Shown in pieces: positions 34,040-44,134 of a DNA stretch of 64,000 bases. The stretch lies in the NCBI GenBank assembly GCA_023399155.1, contig JAEWQP010000030.1:186001-250000 (forward strand), in the 5' to 3' direction. The number at the start of each line of letters is the position of its first letter. Position 1 is the stretch's first letter. Source of the DNA: Verrucomicrobiota bacterium (GTDB lineage Bacteria; Verrucomicrobiota; Verrucomicrobiia; Opitutales; Opitutaceae). Below the pieces are notes generated by a model. The model saw only the letters and a program-made list of their open reading frames with translations, searched no databases and was not told where the DNA came from. The position numbers and the translations under genes are program-made.

Positions 34040-35325
34040 GGTTGGGATCTGTTATTGGTTGAGTTCAAGGCTTCCGACCAAAGTGACACGGGCGCATGGG
34101 GCCAGAGCGCTGCCCGGGCGATCGCCTCCTGGGTCTCGGCGTTGATGACCTGGAGCTCGGTCTCAGTGACCTTCTCCAGGATCTCCACGATCATGAGCAC
34201 GGTGGATTCCGCCGGCATGCGCCCGGTTGCCGCCGAGGTTCCGAGAAGGGCCTCGAACTCGGCGTCGAGCCGGGCGCGCGTCTCGCGCCCCAGCTCCCGT
34301 GCGATCGCCGCCAGGCGCGCCGCGCGCTCGGCGCGCGCGATGGCGGCATCGACGCGCAGGCGCGCGGAAACCCCGTCGGCCCGGGCGGCTGTGATCTCGG
34401 CATTTGCCGCGCGCTCCTCGGCCCGTGCATAGCGCCGGGAGCGCCAGGGGATCTCGGTCATGAACGCGACTCCGGCGAGATCCGCGTTGCCCATGCGCGT
34501 TTGTTCGCGCTCCAGGCGAAGGCCCACGGCGGTCATCGGCCGGCCACCCGCGCGGGCCATGGCCTTCATCGCGTCGGCCTCCGTCTCTCTCGCGCGCGCG
34601 AGGTTGGTGGCTCCGGTCTCGGCCGCTTCGACCGACTCCGGATCCGGTACCGCAAATACGGGTACACCGGCGACGCCCGTTGCGCCCAGTCGCGCGGCGA
34701 TCTCGCTGACGGAGTCCCCCGCCATCCGGCGCTCGTCCTCGGCCATCAGCCGCATGGATGCGATGCGGGTCTGCACGGTGAGCCTGTCGACCAGCTGCCC
34801 GGTCCCGGCGGCGATCCGCGCATCGACGCTCGCGAGGACCGACTCGAGGCGGGCGATCTGCGCCTCGAGCAGCGCGATCCGCCGCTCCGCCGCATCGCCT
34901 TCAGCCAGCGCCATGGCGACATCCATCGCGGTCTCGCCCGCCATCATCGCGAATTCCGCCTCCGCCATCGCGACCGCCGCGCGAGCACGCCGTCGATCGG
35001 CCTCGCGCTCCCCCAGCCGCGCCAGCGGCTGACGCACGTTGAGTTCCCACATCGTCGTGTTGTCCTCAGGCATGTCGCTGCGTGAGGCCATCACCTCGAG
35101 TTCGGGATCCGGCAGCCGTCCGGCCGCATCGATCCGGGCACGAGCCGCCTCCACGCGCGCCCGCGCCGCCGCGAGAGCCGGCGCCGCAGCGACAGCGGTC
35201 TCCAGCGTCACTCCCGCCGCTCGCACGCCCGCATCACGATCGCGATCCGGGTCCTGCGCACGAAGCGCGTCTGGCATGGGCCCGACGGCTAGGGCAAGAA
35301 GTGAGAGAACGAAACGACAGGACAT
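34036..35325 (-). CDS. cusC: TolC-family outer-membrane channel of the Cus system
   Basis: 429 aa from the ATG at 35325, which opens the signal peptide (MSCRFVLSLLALAVG); the frame upstream to 35448 has no such signal. The mature protein is two repeated Ala/Arg/Glu-rich long helical regions of outer-membrane efflux proteins, with DPELEVMASRSDMP near residue 72. It would form the trimeric exit duct for CusBA. It is the first gene of the operon on the minus strand. The sequence is divergent, so assignment to CusC rather than another TolC family member rests on the operon. Confidence 0.8.
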   Translation of the reverse strand: MSCRFVLSLLALAVGPMPDALRAQDPDRDRDAGVRAAGVTLETAVAAAPALAAARARVEAARARIDAAGRLPDPELEVMASRSDMPEDNTTMWELNVRQPLARLGEREADRRRARAAVAMAEAEFAMMAGETAMDVAMALAEGDAAERRIALLEAQIARLESVLASVDARIAAGTGQLVDRLTVQTRIASMRLMAEDERRMAGDSVSEIAARLGATGVAGVPVFAVPDPESVEAAETGATNLARARETEADAMKAMARAGGRPMTAVGLRLEREQTRMGNADLAGVAFMTEIPWRSRRYARAEERAANAEITAARADGVSARLRVDAAIARAERAARLAAIARELGRETRARLDAEFEALLGTSAATGRMPAESTVLMIVEILEKVTETELQVINAETQEAIARAALWPHAPVSLWSEALNSTNNRSQP

Positions 35326-35552
35326 GGTGCGATCGAGTTGCCCATTGAACCGCCGGTATGCGCCGACCCCTTGGACTTTCCTCGGTTCTGGGATTCGGAG
35401 GAGCGGTTTCCGCGCCATTGCGCTCGCCGGACATGCGCCGGCCGGCACACTAAGCTGCTCCCGTCAGTGCGCATCGGCATGCAAGGCGATGCGCGAAACG
35501 CCATCGCCGGTGCTGACGCATTCCGCACGCTTCGATCCTCCGCCTTTCGCCC

Positions 35553-36908
35553 ATGTTCTCGTCCAAACGCGTTCACATCTCCCGCCGCACATTTGTCAGC
35601 CGATGCCTCGCGGTCGCGGCTGCCACGGGCGTGCCGGCCTGGTACCTCGAGCGTCAACTCGCCCGCGCCGAGGACCAGCCGCGCACCTGGAAATCCCCCA
35701 ACGGCCGTCCGCGACTCGCCCTCGTCGGGTGCGGCGGGATGGGCATGATTGACGCGCGAGACGCCCTGCGTTTTGGCGATTTCGTTGCACTTTGCGATGT
35801 CGATCGCCAGCACCTCGACGCCGCCGCCACGGAACTGACCCAGGACGGCCGGTCCCCGGCCAGGTACACCGATTTTCGCAAGCTGCTCGAGCGCGACGAC
35901 ATCGACGCGGTGTTCAATGTCACACCCGACCACTGGCACACGCTGGTCAACATCGCCGCGGCGCGTGCACGCAAGGACACCTACGCCGAAAAGCCGCTCA
36001 CCCTCACGATCGAGGAGGGCCGCCATGTCGTGCAAGCCGTCCGCGACAACAAGGTGATCGTCCAGACCGGCACGCAGCAGCGCAGCAGCCGCCGCTTCCG
36101 CCTGGCCGTGGAACTCGTGCGCAACGGCCGCATCGGCCGGCTCAAGGAGGTCCAGGTCTGGCTGCCCGCGGGCCTGCGCGGCGGGCCGTTCGCCACCACG
36201 CCTGTGCCGGCGCACCTCGACTGGGACTTCTGGCTCGGGCAGGCGCCCGCCGTGGATTACGTCCCGGAGCGCTGTCACGGCACGTTCCGCCATTGGTACG
36301 ATTACTCCGGCGGCACGATGACCGACTGGGGCGCACACCACATGGACATCGGCTACTGGGCCGTGGGCCTCACCGCACCCACGCGCGTGGAGAGCAGGCC
36401 CTTCGCGCAGCCCGTCGCCGGCGGCTACACGGCCTTCAGCGAGTACGAGGTGAAGTTTACCTACGCGAACGGCGTCGTCTTCACCGTCCGCACCACGCCG
36501 GACGACTCGCCCTTCGGCGAGATCCTCAATCCCTCCGGCCAGCGCAATGGTATCCGCTTCGAGGGTACCGACGGCTGGATCTGGGTCAACCGCGACGAAA
36601 TCAGCGCCACGAGCCGCGAGTTGCTCACCACGCCGCTGCCCGACGGCGCCGAGCGCGTCTACGCGAGCGACGACCACAAGCGCAACTTTTTCGAGTGCGC
36701 CCTTTCCCGCCGCGAGCCGATCTGCCCGGTGGAGGTCGGCCATCGTTCCGCCTCGGTCTGCCACCTGGGTGCGATCTCGCTGCGCACCGGCAAGGCGCTG
36801 ACCTGGGATCCCGAGCGCGAGCGCTTCACCGGCGAACACGCCGCCGAGGCAAACGCCTACCTCTCACGCGAGATGCGCAAGCCCTACGATCTCTCGTTTG
36901 TGGCCTGA
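35553..36908 (+). CDS. Tat-exported Gfo/Idh/MocA oxidoreductase
   Basis: 451 aa. A twin-arginine signal (SRRTFVSR near residue 10) is followed by an NAD(P)-binding fold starting RLALVGCGGMG and the active-site EKPLT motif. The C-terminal beta-sheet domain includes HHMDIGYWAVG. Secreted members of this family are common in Verrucomicrobia and Planctomycetes and act on sugars or sugar derivatives, some by redox-assisted glycoside cleavage with bound cofactor. It is a single gene, divergent from the cus operon. The substrate is unknown. Confidence 0.9.
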   Translation: MFSSKRVHISRRTFVSRCLAVAAATGVPAWYLERQLARAEDQPRTWKSPNGRPRLALVGCGGMGMIDARDALRFGDFVALCDVDRQHLDAAATELTQDGRSPARYTDFRKLLERDDIDAVFNVTPDHWHTLVNIAAARARKDTYAEKPLTLTIEEGRHVVQAVRDNKVIVQTGTQQRSSRRFRLAVELVRNGRIGRLKEVQVWLPAGLRGGPFATTPVPAHLDWDFWLGQAPAVDYVPERCHGTFRHWYDYSGGTMTDWGAHHMDIGYWAVGLTAPTRVESRPFAQPVAGGYTAFSEYEVKFTYANGVVFTVRTTPDDSPFGEILNPSGQRNGIRFEGTDGWIWVNRDEISATSRELLTTPLPDGAERVYASDDHKRNFFECALSRREPICPVEVGHRSASVCHLGAISLRTGKALTWDPERERFTGEHAAEANAYLSREMRKPYDLSFVA

Positions 36909-37034
36909 AGCGTGCCACGACGCGTCTGGGTTCGTGACCGCGCCAGCGCTGACAGCATGGCAATCGGGTCCTGCGCGCCGCACGCATACCCTGCGGCCCA
37001 TCCCGGCGGGGTATCGGCGGCCACGAACTCCGGA

Positions 37035-39407
37035 TCAGCCGGCGTTGGCGTGCTTAAGCTGCCGGCGGATGGCGGCGAGCAGCGTAGCCGGGTCAATGGG
37101 CTTGTCCAGGTGCTCCGCGATCACTCCCGCGTCTTCGCCACCGGCGGCATCCCTGTGTCCGAGACCGCTTGACGCGATCACGCGCACGTTTGCGTCAAGC
37201 CGGCGAATCGAGGTGGCGAGCGTCATGCCGTCCATGACCGGCATCATCATGTCGGTCACCACGACCCGCACCTGGGGCCGGTGCGCTTGGAACACGGACA
37301 GCGCCTCTTCGCCGTCGCCGGCGGTCAGCACCCGATACCCGTGCGTCTCCAGGCAATGCCGAACGGCAGTGACGATGGACGACTCATCGTCGACGACGAG
37401 AACTGTCTCTCCCCCGCCGTCGGCCAGTTCCTCCCGCTCGGTCGCCGCGATCGCGGAACTGTTGTCGAGAACCGCTGGAAGATAGACGTGAAACGCCGAG
37501 CCGTGCCCGGGCTCGCTGTACGCGGTCACGTATCCACCGTGGCTGCGAACGATTCCCAGGACGGTGGAGAGTCCCAGGCCGGTTCCCTCCCCCAGCGGCT
37601 TGGCGGTGTAGAAGGGTTCGAAGATCCGTTCGATGATTTCGTGGGGGATGCCGTGGCCCGTGTCGCGCACCGTGAGCAGGACGTACGGACCGTCGAGCGC
37701 GTTCGCCCCGAGCACGGTCTCATGCTGCGACAAGCGGACGTTCTTCGCCGTGACCGTGAGTGTCCCGCCGGCGCGCATCGCGTCGCGGGCATTGACGCAC
37801 AGGTTCATCAATACCTGGTGGAGCTGGGTTGCGTCTCCGAGGACCGACCAGAGCTCGGCGTCAGCCGTATCCGCGAGGGCAATATTGCGGGGAAAGGTTT
37901 CCCGCACGATGCCGGCCATCTCCTTGATGAGATGCCGAACCTGTACGACGGTGCGTTCGCCTTCGATCCCCCGGCTGAATGTCAGCAACTGGCGGATGAT
38001 GTCCGCGCCGCGCCGGACGGAATTCTCGATCAACGCCATCAGCTCCTGGTCCTCGGGATCGACCATCCTCGGCCGCAGCACCCCGGCGGACATGAGTATC
38101 GGTGCGAGGATGTTGTTGAGATCGTGCGCGATGCCCCCGGAGAGCGTGCCAATCGCCTCGAGTCGCTGCACGCGGAGGAACTTCTCCTCGAGCACCCGCT
38201 TCTCGGAGACATCGACCAGCGAATTGAGGCGGGCGCGTGGGCGGCCCTCGTCGTCGCGCACCAGGGTGATGCGGCAATCGACCGACAACTTGCGGCCGTC
38301 GCGTGACTTCGCGCGCAGTTCACCGTTCCAGAATCCATCGCGCTCGACGAGTGTGCGGTAGTCGGCGACCACCGCCGGATCGTCGAGCCCAAGCAATTCC
38401 TCGGGCGTGCGACCCAGCGCCTCCGCGTCAGTCCAGCCAAACAGTCGCGCCGCCGCCGGATTCCAGAGCAGCACTTTGTTGGCGAGGCTCACGATCATCA
38501 CGGCTTCGTGGGAATGGGAGAGGATCTCGTTCTGCTCGCGAAGCTGCCGCTCGGCGGCCTTGCGCACGCTGATGTCGCGGATGTTGCACTGGATGACCCG
38601 CTCGCCGTTCACCAGGTAGACGTTGCTGATGAATTCCACGTCGAAGCGGCGGCCGTCGGCGGTCTCGAGGGGCTTGTCCTCGTAGCGGACATACTCATTC
38701 GCCTGCAGCTCCTCAAAGCTCGCCTTGCTCGCCACGATGTCCCTGAAGAATCCGAGTTCCCAGATCGCCTTGCCCAGGAACTGTTCTCGCGTGAATCCCA
38801 ATCGCCTGATCAGGTAGGGGTTCACATCGTCCACCGTCCCGGTCTCCGCATCGAGAATCAGGATACCATCCTTGGCCGACTCAAAGAGCCGGCGATAGCG
38901 AAGCTCCGAGGCGAGGAGCCGCGACTCGGCTTCCTTGACCGCGGTGATGTCGCGGGCCACGCTCAGGATGCCGAAGAGCGCACCGGATGCGTCGCGCATC
39001 GGTGTCTTGATGGTTTGGAACAATCCCCGGTAACCGTCGTCGGCAAAGGTGAGCCAGTCCTCGGTCACGGTCGGACCGTCGGCCGCCAAGGCCGCCTGGT
39101 CTTGGGCTCGAAAGAAGTCCGTCAGCTCCCTGTCGAAGAAATCGAGGTCGGTCCGACCGACGATGCCGGACTCCGTTGCGCCGAGGTAGCGCTCAAAGGC
39201 GGTGTTGCAGGAGATGTAGGTTCCCTCGACGCCCTTGAGGCAGATCAGGTCCGGGATCGCGCGGATGAGCGCCTGTAAATGGTCTGCCCGCTGAGTCAGC
39301 GAACCCCGTCGGGCTGCGGAATACGGCGCCGAGCCGGCCGCGTGGTCGCGGCGGACGGAATCGGAGTCGGGATTGAGGGCCGGAGAACTCATCGGAGCCT
39401 GGGCCAT
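37035..39407 (-). CDS. soluble hybrid PAS histidine kinase
   Basis: 790 aa with no membrane segment. Three PAS domains (about 40-160, 165-285, 290-408), a HisKA domain with His428 in GGIAHDLNNIL, an HATPase domain (DTGHGIP, GTGLGLS) and a C-terminal receiver with pocket Asp673-Asp674 and phosphoacceptor Asp719 in VVTDMMMP. This is a cytoplasmic sensor kinase with its own receiver; no separate output regulator is adjacent. The PAS domains suggest an internal redox or ligand cue. Confidence 0.92.
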   Translation of the reverse strand: MAQAPMSSPALNPDSDSVRRDHAAGSAPYSAARRGSLTQRADHLQALIRAIPDLICLKGVEGTYISCNTAFERYLGATESGIVGRTDLDFFDRELTDFFRAQDQAALAADGPTVTEDWLTFADDGYRGLFQTIKTPMRDASGALFGILSVARDITAVKEAESRLLASELRYRRLFESAKDGILILDAETGTVDDVNPYLIRRLGFTREQFLGKAIWELGFFRDIVASKASFEELQANEYVRYEDKPLETADGRRFDVEFISNVYLVNGERVIQCNIRDISVRKAAERQLREQNEILSHSHEAVMIVSLANKVLLWNPAAARLFGWTDAEALGRTPEELLGLDDPAVVADYRTLVERDGFWNGELRAKSRDGRKLSVDCRITLVRDDEGRPRARLNSLVDVSEKRVLEEKFLRVQRLEAIGTLSGGIAHDLNNILAPILMSAGVLRPRMVDPEDQELMALIENSVRRGADIIRQLLTFSRGIEGERTVVQVRHLIKEMAGIVRETFPRNIALADTADAELWSVLGDATQLHQVLMNLCVNARDAMRAGGTLTVTAKNVRLSQHETVLGANALDGPYVLLTVRDTGHGIPHEIIERIFEPFYTAKPLGEGTGLGLSTVLGIVRSHGGYVTAYSEPGHGSAFHVYLPAVLDNSSAIAATEREELADGGGETVLVVDDESSIVTAVRHCLETHGYRVLTAGDGEEALSVFQAHRPQVRVVVTDMMMPVMDGMTLATSIRRLDANVRVIASSGLGHRDAAGGEDAGVIAEHLDKPIDPATLLAAIRRQLKHANAG

Positions 39408-39650
39408 CTCGGCCTCAGCGTGTGCATCGCAGGGGCCTCACGACGACGCAGGCGACGATGAACGACATCGGCTTCATGGAATCACTTGTTCTGCAACTCG
39501 GACTCTACTCCCAAACGCGCACGAAACCCATGGGGACTAACCCACATCCGAGCACCGGCATCTTCGAGCACCGCGCTCCGGATAGCGGCCTGGAGATCAT
39601 TCCCTCGCCGCCGGGCCGGTACCCGAACACGCCCTACGCGTAGGTCGCGT

Positions 39651-41915
39651 TCAGACCACGGACGGGAGCCCGTCGAGCAGTTTATCCAGCGTGATCGGAT
39701 ACTCGCGCACGCGGATGCCGGTGGCGTTGTAGATGGCGTTGGCGACGGCGGCGCCCACCCCGCAGATCCCGAGTTCGGCGATGCCTTTTGCCTTCATTGG
39801 AGACGAGAATGGATCGACCTCGTCGAGGAAGATCACCTCCTGATGCGGGATGTCGGCGTGCACCGGCACCTCGTACCCCGCCAGGTCGTGGTTCACGAAG
39901 AAACCCATGCGCTTATCCACGACCAGCTCCTCGGAAAGCGCGGCGCCAGCACCCATCGTCATTGCCCCGATGACCTGGCTGCGTGCTGACTTCGGATTGA
40001 GGATACGACCCGCCGCGCAGACTGCGAGCATCCGCCGGATCCGTGTTTCGCCGGTCACGGCATCGACGGCGGCTTCGACGAAATGCGCGCCAAATGTGGA
40101 TTGCTGAACCTTCTTGTCCAGGTCGCCGTACTCGATGCCGTCCTCCGCGACAAGATCACCCTGGCTCGCGGCCTGCTCCAGGGGCACGCTGCGCCCCCGA
40201 GCCCGGACCTGTCCGTCCGCAAACTTGGCCTCCCCGGCCTCGAATCCGAGCTTCAGCGCCACCGCTTCACGCAGTTTCATGCAGGCGGCATACACGCCAG
40301 CCGTGGAGTTGTTTCCACCGAACTGTCCACCCGATCCGCACGAGACGGGAAACTCCGAGTCGCCCAGCCTCACCGCCACGCGCTCCAGCGGGAGGCCCAG
40401 GGTCTCCGCGGCGGTCTGCGCGATGATGGTGTAACTGCCCGTGCCGATGTCGGTCATGTCGGTCTCCACGGTCACCGTGCCGCGCTGGTCCAGCCGCACG
40501 CGTGCGGCGGACTTCATCAGGATGTTGTTGCGGAACGCGGCGGCGACGCCCAGTCCGACGAGCCAGCGGCCCTCGCGCATCCGACCGGGCGTGGGATTGC
40601 GCCGGCTCCATCCGAAGCGCTCGGCACCCGTGCGGAAGCACTCGACCAGTTGCCGCTGGGAGAACGGCGGGTGCGGCAGGTGCTCCGGCCGGGGATCCCT
40701 CGACTGCGGATCATCGGATGCCGGCATGGGCGGATTGTCGGGCACCACGGCGGTGTCGTTGCGGATGCGAAACCCGATCGGGTCCAGGCCGAGCTTTTCC
40801 GCCAGCTCGTCGATGGCGATCTCCAGGGCCATCATGCCGGGCGCCTCGCCGGGTGCCCGCATGGCGTTCCCCTCCGGGAGATCCAGGACGGCGAGCCGCA
40901 TGGCCGTCATCCGGTGCTCGCCTGCATACAGCAGGCGCGTCTGGCTGACCGCTGTCTCCGGACCGCCGCCGGGCAGGTCACCCGACCAGCTCTCGTGGGC
41001 GATCGACGTGATCACGCCTTCATTTGTCGCACCGATTCGAATACGCTGGATGGTGGCCGGCCTGTGGGTGGTATTGTTGGCGATGAGCGGACGCTGCAGC
41101 GCGACCTTGACCGGCCGTCGCACCTCGCGCGCCGCCAGCGCGGCGAGCACCACGTCGGCGCGCAGGAACAGTTTCCCGCCGAATCCGCCGCCGATGAACG
41201 GGGAGACCAACCGGACCTTCTCCTTCGGGATGCCCAGCGTCCTGGCCAGGTCGCCACGGCCCCAGTCGATCATCTGGTTCGAGGTCCACACCGTGACCTG
41301 GTCCCCATCCCAACGCGCAAGCGTGGCATGCGGCTCCATCATCGCGTGCGACTCATCCGGCGTGGTGTAGGTCGCATCGAGCCGGACGGGCGCTGCGGCA
41401 AACGCGGTCGCGAAGTCACCGACCGAGGAGTCCGGCGGGCCGCCGAAGCCGGGCTCGGGCTTCGTCGCACGGTCCTTTTCAGCCGCAAGGTCGAACCGCC
41501 CCGGGCGGGCGTCGTAGTTCACGCGGACCAGATGCGCCGCGGCGCGGGCCTCCTCGAACGTCTCCGCCACCACCACCGCGACCGCCTGGTGATAGTGCTC
41601 GATCTCCGGGCCGCCGAGCAGCTTCGCCGTATTGAAATTTCCCTTCTCGAGTTTGCCGGCGTTCTCCGCGGTCACGATCCCGAGCACACCGGGGGCCGAC
41701 CTGGCCGCGCGGAGGTCCATCGAACGGATCCGGCCCTTGGCGATGGACGCGCCCACGATGTATCCGTAGGCGGCATCCGGGGCGACGGCGTGGTGCTCGT
41801 AGGCGTAGCGGGCCGTCCCGGTGGTCTTGAAGCGTCCGTCGATGCGATCGACCGGCTGTCCGACGACCTTGAGCTGGTCGACAGGATTGGTCCCGGCGGG
41901 GGAATCGAATTTCAT
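39651..41915 (-). CDS. paoC: PaoC-like molybdenum-cofactor subunit of aldehyde oxidoreductase
   Basis: 754 aa, the xanthine oxidase-family large subunit. It shows the Moco-binding motif IGGGFGGKLF, the MRAPGEAPG loop and the catalytic Glu714 in KGIAELG near the C-terminus. With the adjacent FAD and 2Fe-2S subunits it should form a periplasmic PaoABC heterotrimer that oxidises aromatic and other aldehydes to acids, protecting the cell. The start overlaps the paoB stop (ATGA on the minus strand, 41912-41915). Confidence 0.9.
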   Translation of the reverse strand: MKFDSPAGTNPVDQLKVVGQPVDRIDGRFKTTGTARYAYEHHAVAPDAAYGYIVGASIAKGRIRSMDLRAARSAPGVLGIVTAENAGKLEKGNFNTAKLLGGPEIEHYHQAVAVVVAETFEEARAAAHLVRVNYDARPGRFDLAAEKDRATKPEPGFGGPPDSSVGDFATAFAAAPVRLDATYTTPDESHAMMEPHATLARWDGDQVTVWTSNQMIDWGRGDLARTLGIPKEKVRLVSPFIGGGFGGKLFLRADVVLAALAAREVRRPVKVALQRPLIANNTTHRPATIQRIRIGATNEGVITSIAHESWSGDLPGGGPETAVSQTRLLYAGEHRMTAMRLAVLDLPEGNAMRAPGEAPGMMALEIAIDELAEKLGLDPIGFRIRNDTAVVPDNPPMPASDDPQSRDPRPEHLPHPPFSQRQLVECFRTGAERFGWSRRNPTPGRMREGRWLVGLGVAAAFRNNILMKSAARVRLDQRGTVTVETDMTDIGTGSYTIIAQTAAETLGLPLERVAVRLGDSEFPVSCGSGGQFGGNNSTAGVYAACMKLREAVALKLGFEAGEAKFADGQVRARGRSVPLEQAASQGDLVAEDGIEYGDLDKKVQQSTFGAHFVEAAVDAVTGETRIRRMLAVCAAGRILNPKSARSQVIGAMTMGAGAALSEELVVDKRMGFFVNHDLAGYEVPVHADIPHQEVIFLDEVDPFSSPMKAKGIAELGICGVGAAVANAIYNATGIRVREYPITLDKLLDGLPSVV

Positions 41916-42871
41916 GCGGCAGCCCCTTTCGCCTGCGCGAGCACGTGCGCGAGGATGCGCTCGACCAGCTTCACCTTGAACGCGTTTTGTGGGGTGGGTC
42001 GCGCGTCAGCGAGCAGCCGCGCCACGACGGCCCGCGCGCCGTTCGGCATCTCCGCATCCGCCGCTTCCACCCGCCATGGCTTGTGGGCGACCCCACCCAG
42101 CGCCACGCGTCCCGTGCCATCGCGCTGGATGATCGCGGCCACCGACACGAGCGCGAAGGCGAACGAGGCACGGTCGCGCACCTTGTGATAGACATGGGTG
42201 CCGCCCAGCGGCGGCGGAAGCGTCACCGCGGTGATCAGTTCACCCGGGACCAGAATCGTGTCGACGTGCGGCTGGTCGCCGGGGAGACGATGAAATTCGG
42301 CGATGGGGACGCTTCGCGTCGAGCCGTCGGGCCGGATGGTCTCCACCGTGGCATCCAGCACGCGCATCGCGACGGCCATGTCGCTCGGGTGCGTCGCGAT
42401 GCACGCCTCGCTCACGCCGACCACCGCGTGCTGCCGGCTGAAGCCGCCGATCGCGCCGCATCCGCTGCCCGGCACCCGCTTGTTACAGGGCATGTTGGTA
42501 TCATAAAAATACGGACACCGGGTCCGCTGCAGCAGATTGCCCGCGGTGGTGGCCATGTTGCGCAACTGACCGGAGGCCCCGGCCACGAGCGCGCGGGAGA
42601 GCACCCCGTAGTCGCGGCGGACGCGCTCATGCGCGGCGAGATCCGTGTTGCGGACAAGCGCACCGATGCGCAGGCCGCCATCCGGCGCCGACTCGATCCG
42701 GTCGAGGCCGAGGCCATTCACATCGATCAGGTGCGGCGGGGTTTCGATCTCGAGCTTCATGAGATCGAGCAGGTTGGTTCCGCCCGCGATGAACCGTGCA
42801 CCCGGACGGCTCGCCGCCGCTGCCGCGGCCTCGGCCGGCGTTCGCGCCCGTTCGAAGGTGAACGCTCTCAT
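41912..42871 (-). CDS. paoB: PaoB-like FAD subunit with 4Fe-4S cluster
   Basis: 319 aa. An FAD-binding domain (FIAGGTNLLDLMK near residue 27) carries the inserted cluster-binding segment characteristic of PaoB: Cys119, Cys128, Cys138 and Cys157, with CNKRVPGSGCGA. It transfers electrons from the Moco and 2Fe-2S centres to FAD. Both gene ends overlap neighbours by four bases, so paoA-paoB-paoC is translationally coupled. Confidence 0.92.
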   Translation of the reverse strand: MRAFTFERARTPAEAAAAAASRPGARFIAGGTNLLDLMKLEIETPPHLIDVNGLGLDRIESAPDGGLRIGALVRNTDLAAHERVRRDYGVLSRALVAGASGQLRNMATTAGNLLQRTRCPYFYDTNMPCNKRVPGSGCGAIGGFSRQHAVVGVSEACIATHPSDMAVAMRVLDATVETIRPDGSTRSVPIAEFHRLPGDQPHVDTILVPGELITAVTLPPPLGGTHVYHKVRDRASFAFALVSVAAIIQRDGTGRVALGGVAHKPWRVEAADAEMPNGARAVVARLLADARPTPQNAFKVKLVERILAHVLAQAKGAAA

Positions 42872-43527
42872 GCCTTCCTCCCCGCGACCTGCCCGATCGC
42901 CTCAAATATGTTGGAGTACGCCCCGCAGCGACAGAGGTTGCCGCTCATGCGTTCGCGGACCTCGGCCTCGCTCCAACCCGGCGGCACCGTGAGGTCGGCC
43001 GTGGCGTGGCTCGGGACGCCTGCCTTGAGTTCATCCAGCATCGCCACCGCCGAGCAGATTTGCCCCGGTGTGCAGTAGCCGCACTGGTAGCCGTCGCACG
43101 CCACGAACGCCGCCTGGAGCGGATGCAATTTGTCGGGCGTGCCAACCCCTTCGATGGTGGTGATCTGAGCGCCCTGGTGCATGGCGGCAAGGGTCAGGCA
43201 GGCATTGATACGGCGTCCGCCGATTAAGACGGTGCATGCGCCGCACTGACCGTGGTCGCATCCCTTCTTGGTCCCGGTCAGCTGCAAATGTTCGCGCAGG
43301 GCGTCGAGCAGGGTTGTACGGGTGTCGAGCTCAAGTTCGTGGGGCTTTCCATTCACAGTAAATGCCACCTTCATGAAAACGGGCGCCGGCTGGGCCGATC
43401 GGGAATCAGCGGCGTATCCGCGCGGCGCCACCGCCACCGCCGCGACCGCCGTGCCCGCGATCAGGAACTCGCGGCGCGTTATCTCGAGCTCCGCGCGCCT
43501 CACTTCCACGTCATTGGATTTGTCCAT
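42868..43527 (-). CDS. paoA: PaoA-like Tat-exported 2Fe-2S subunit
   Basis: 219 aa from the ATG at 43527. The start is decided by the twin-arginine signal that follows (TRREFL 17-22, then an Ala/Val core) and by a GGAGGAG site just upstream. A plant-type ferredoxin domain (Cys90, 95, 98, 110) and a second [2Fe-2S] domain (Cys149, 152, 199, 201) follow. The subunit brings the whole PaoABC complex to the periplasm by the Tat route. It is the first gene of the operon. Confidence 0.93.
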   Translation of the reverse strand: MDKSNDVEVRRAELEITRREFLIAGTAVAAVAVAPRGYAADSRSAQPAPVFMKVAFTVNGKPHELELDTRTTLLDALREHLQLTGTKKGCDHGQCGACTVLIGGRRINACLTLAAMHQGAQITTIEGVGTPDKLHPLQAAFVACDGYQCGYCTPGQICSAVAMLDELKAGVPSHATADLTVPPGWSEAEVRERMSGNLCRCGAYSNIFEAIGQVAGRKA

Positions 43528-43774
43528 GTCTCCTCCTCGGAACGGCGGGCCCCACTCTCTCCCGGTTGAGGCCTCCCCCACCATCGGGCGCCGCCCGGTA
43601 TGTCGTGTGGGAGCACGGGGCCGTGGGCGCTGCAAGGCGCCGCCCCGCCGGATGTCGGGTCGCGATCAGGACTCCCGCGAAGCACTGAGCGAAATCAGCG
43701 CGAGGGTTTGGCGCGCGTAAGCGGTAATACCGGTACGCTCCATTCGAGCGTGCAAAACCAACCCCAAGATCACC

Positions 43775-44047
43775 ATGAAACTCACACACCTGCTCCTCGC
43801 GGGTTCTCTCGCGCTTGTGACCCCGGTCACGCTGGCGTTCGCGGGAAATGGATCCGCTGGATACACGCGTGGACTCGATCCGAAACCCGCCACCCCCACC
43901 GTGCAGAAGCCGAAGTGCACAGCATGTTGCGCTGCGGCTGTTCCGGCCGCGCCCACCTCGACCCCGGCGCGCCCGCGTGACGAAAAGCCCGCGCGAACGA
44001 CCCCGCCCGCGGTTCCCGGCGAAAACCATTCCTCGCATCGCTCCTGA
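43775..44047 (+). CDS. small secreted Cys-rich protein
   Basis: 90 aa. A clear signal peptide (residues 1-23, cut near AFA) leads to a short mature protein, Pro/Ala/Thr-rich, with three Cys in KCTACC near residue 50 and a His at the end. It is too small and low in complexity for a catalytic domain; metal binding is plausible given the neighbouring metal genes, but it is not demonstrated by the sequence. It lies 87 bases before the zinc-ribbon protein gene and may be co-transcribed. Confidence 0.55.
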   Translation: MKLTHLLLAGSLALVTPVTLAFAGNGSAGYTRGLDPKPATPTVQKPKCTACCAAAVPAAPTSTPARPRDEKPARTTPPAVPGENHSSHRS

Positions 44048-44134
44048 TGTGCGGCGCGCCGGTTCACGCCCGTTGATCGACGCGGCGCATTCCCACCAAG
44101 CAACACCTGGACCATCCATCCCACGCACGTATCC

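Noticed and set aside
40083..42188. A 701-codon plus-strand open frame opposite paoC and paoB
   Set aside because: The minus strand carries the intact PaoC and PaoB motifs; the plus frame is a high-GC shadow.
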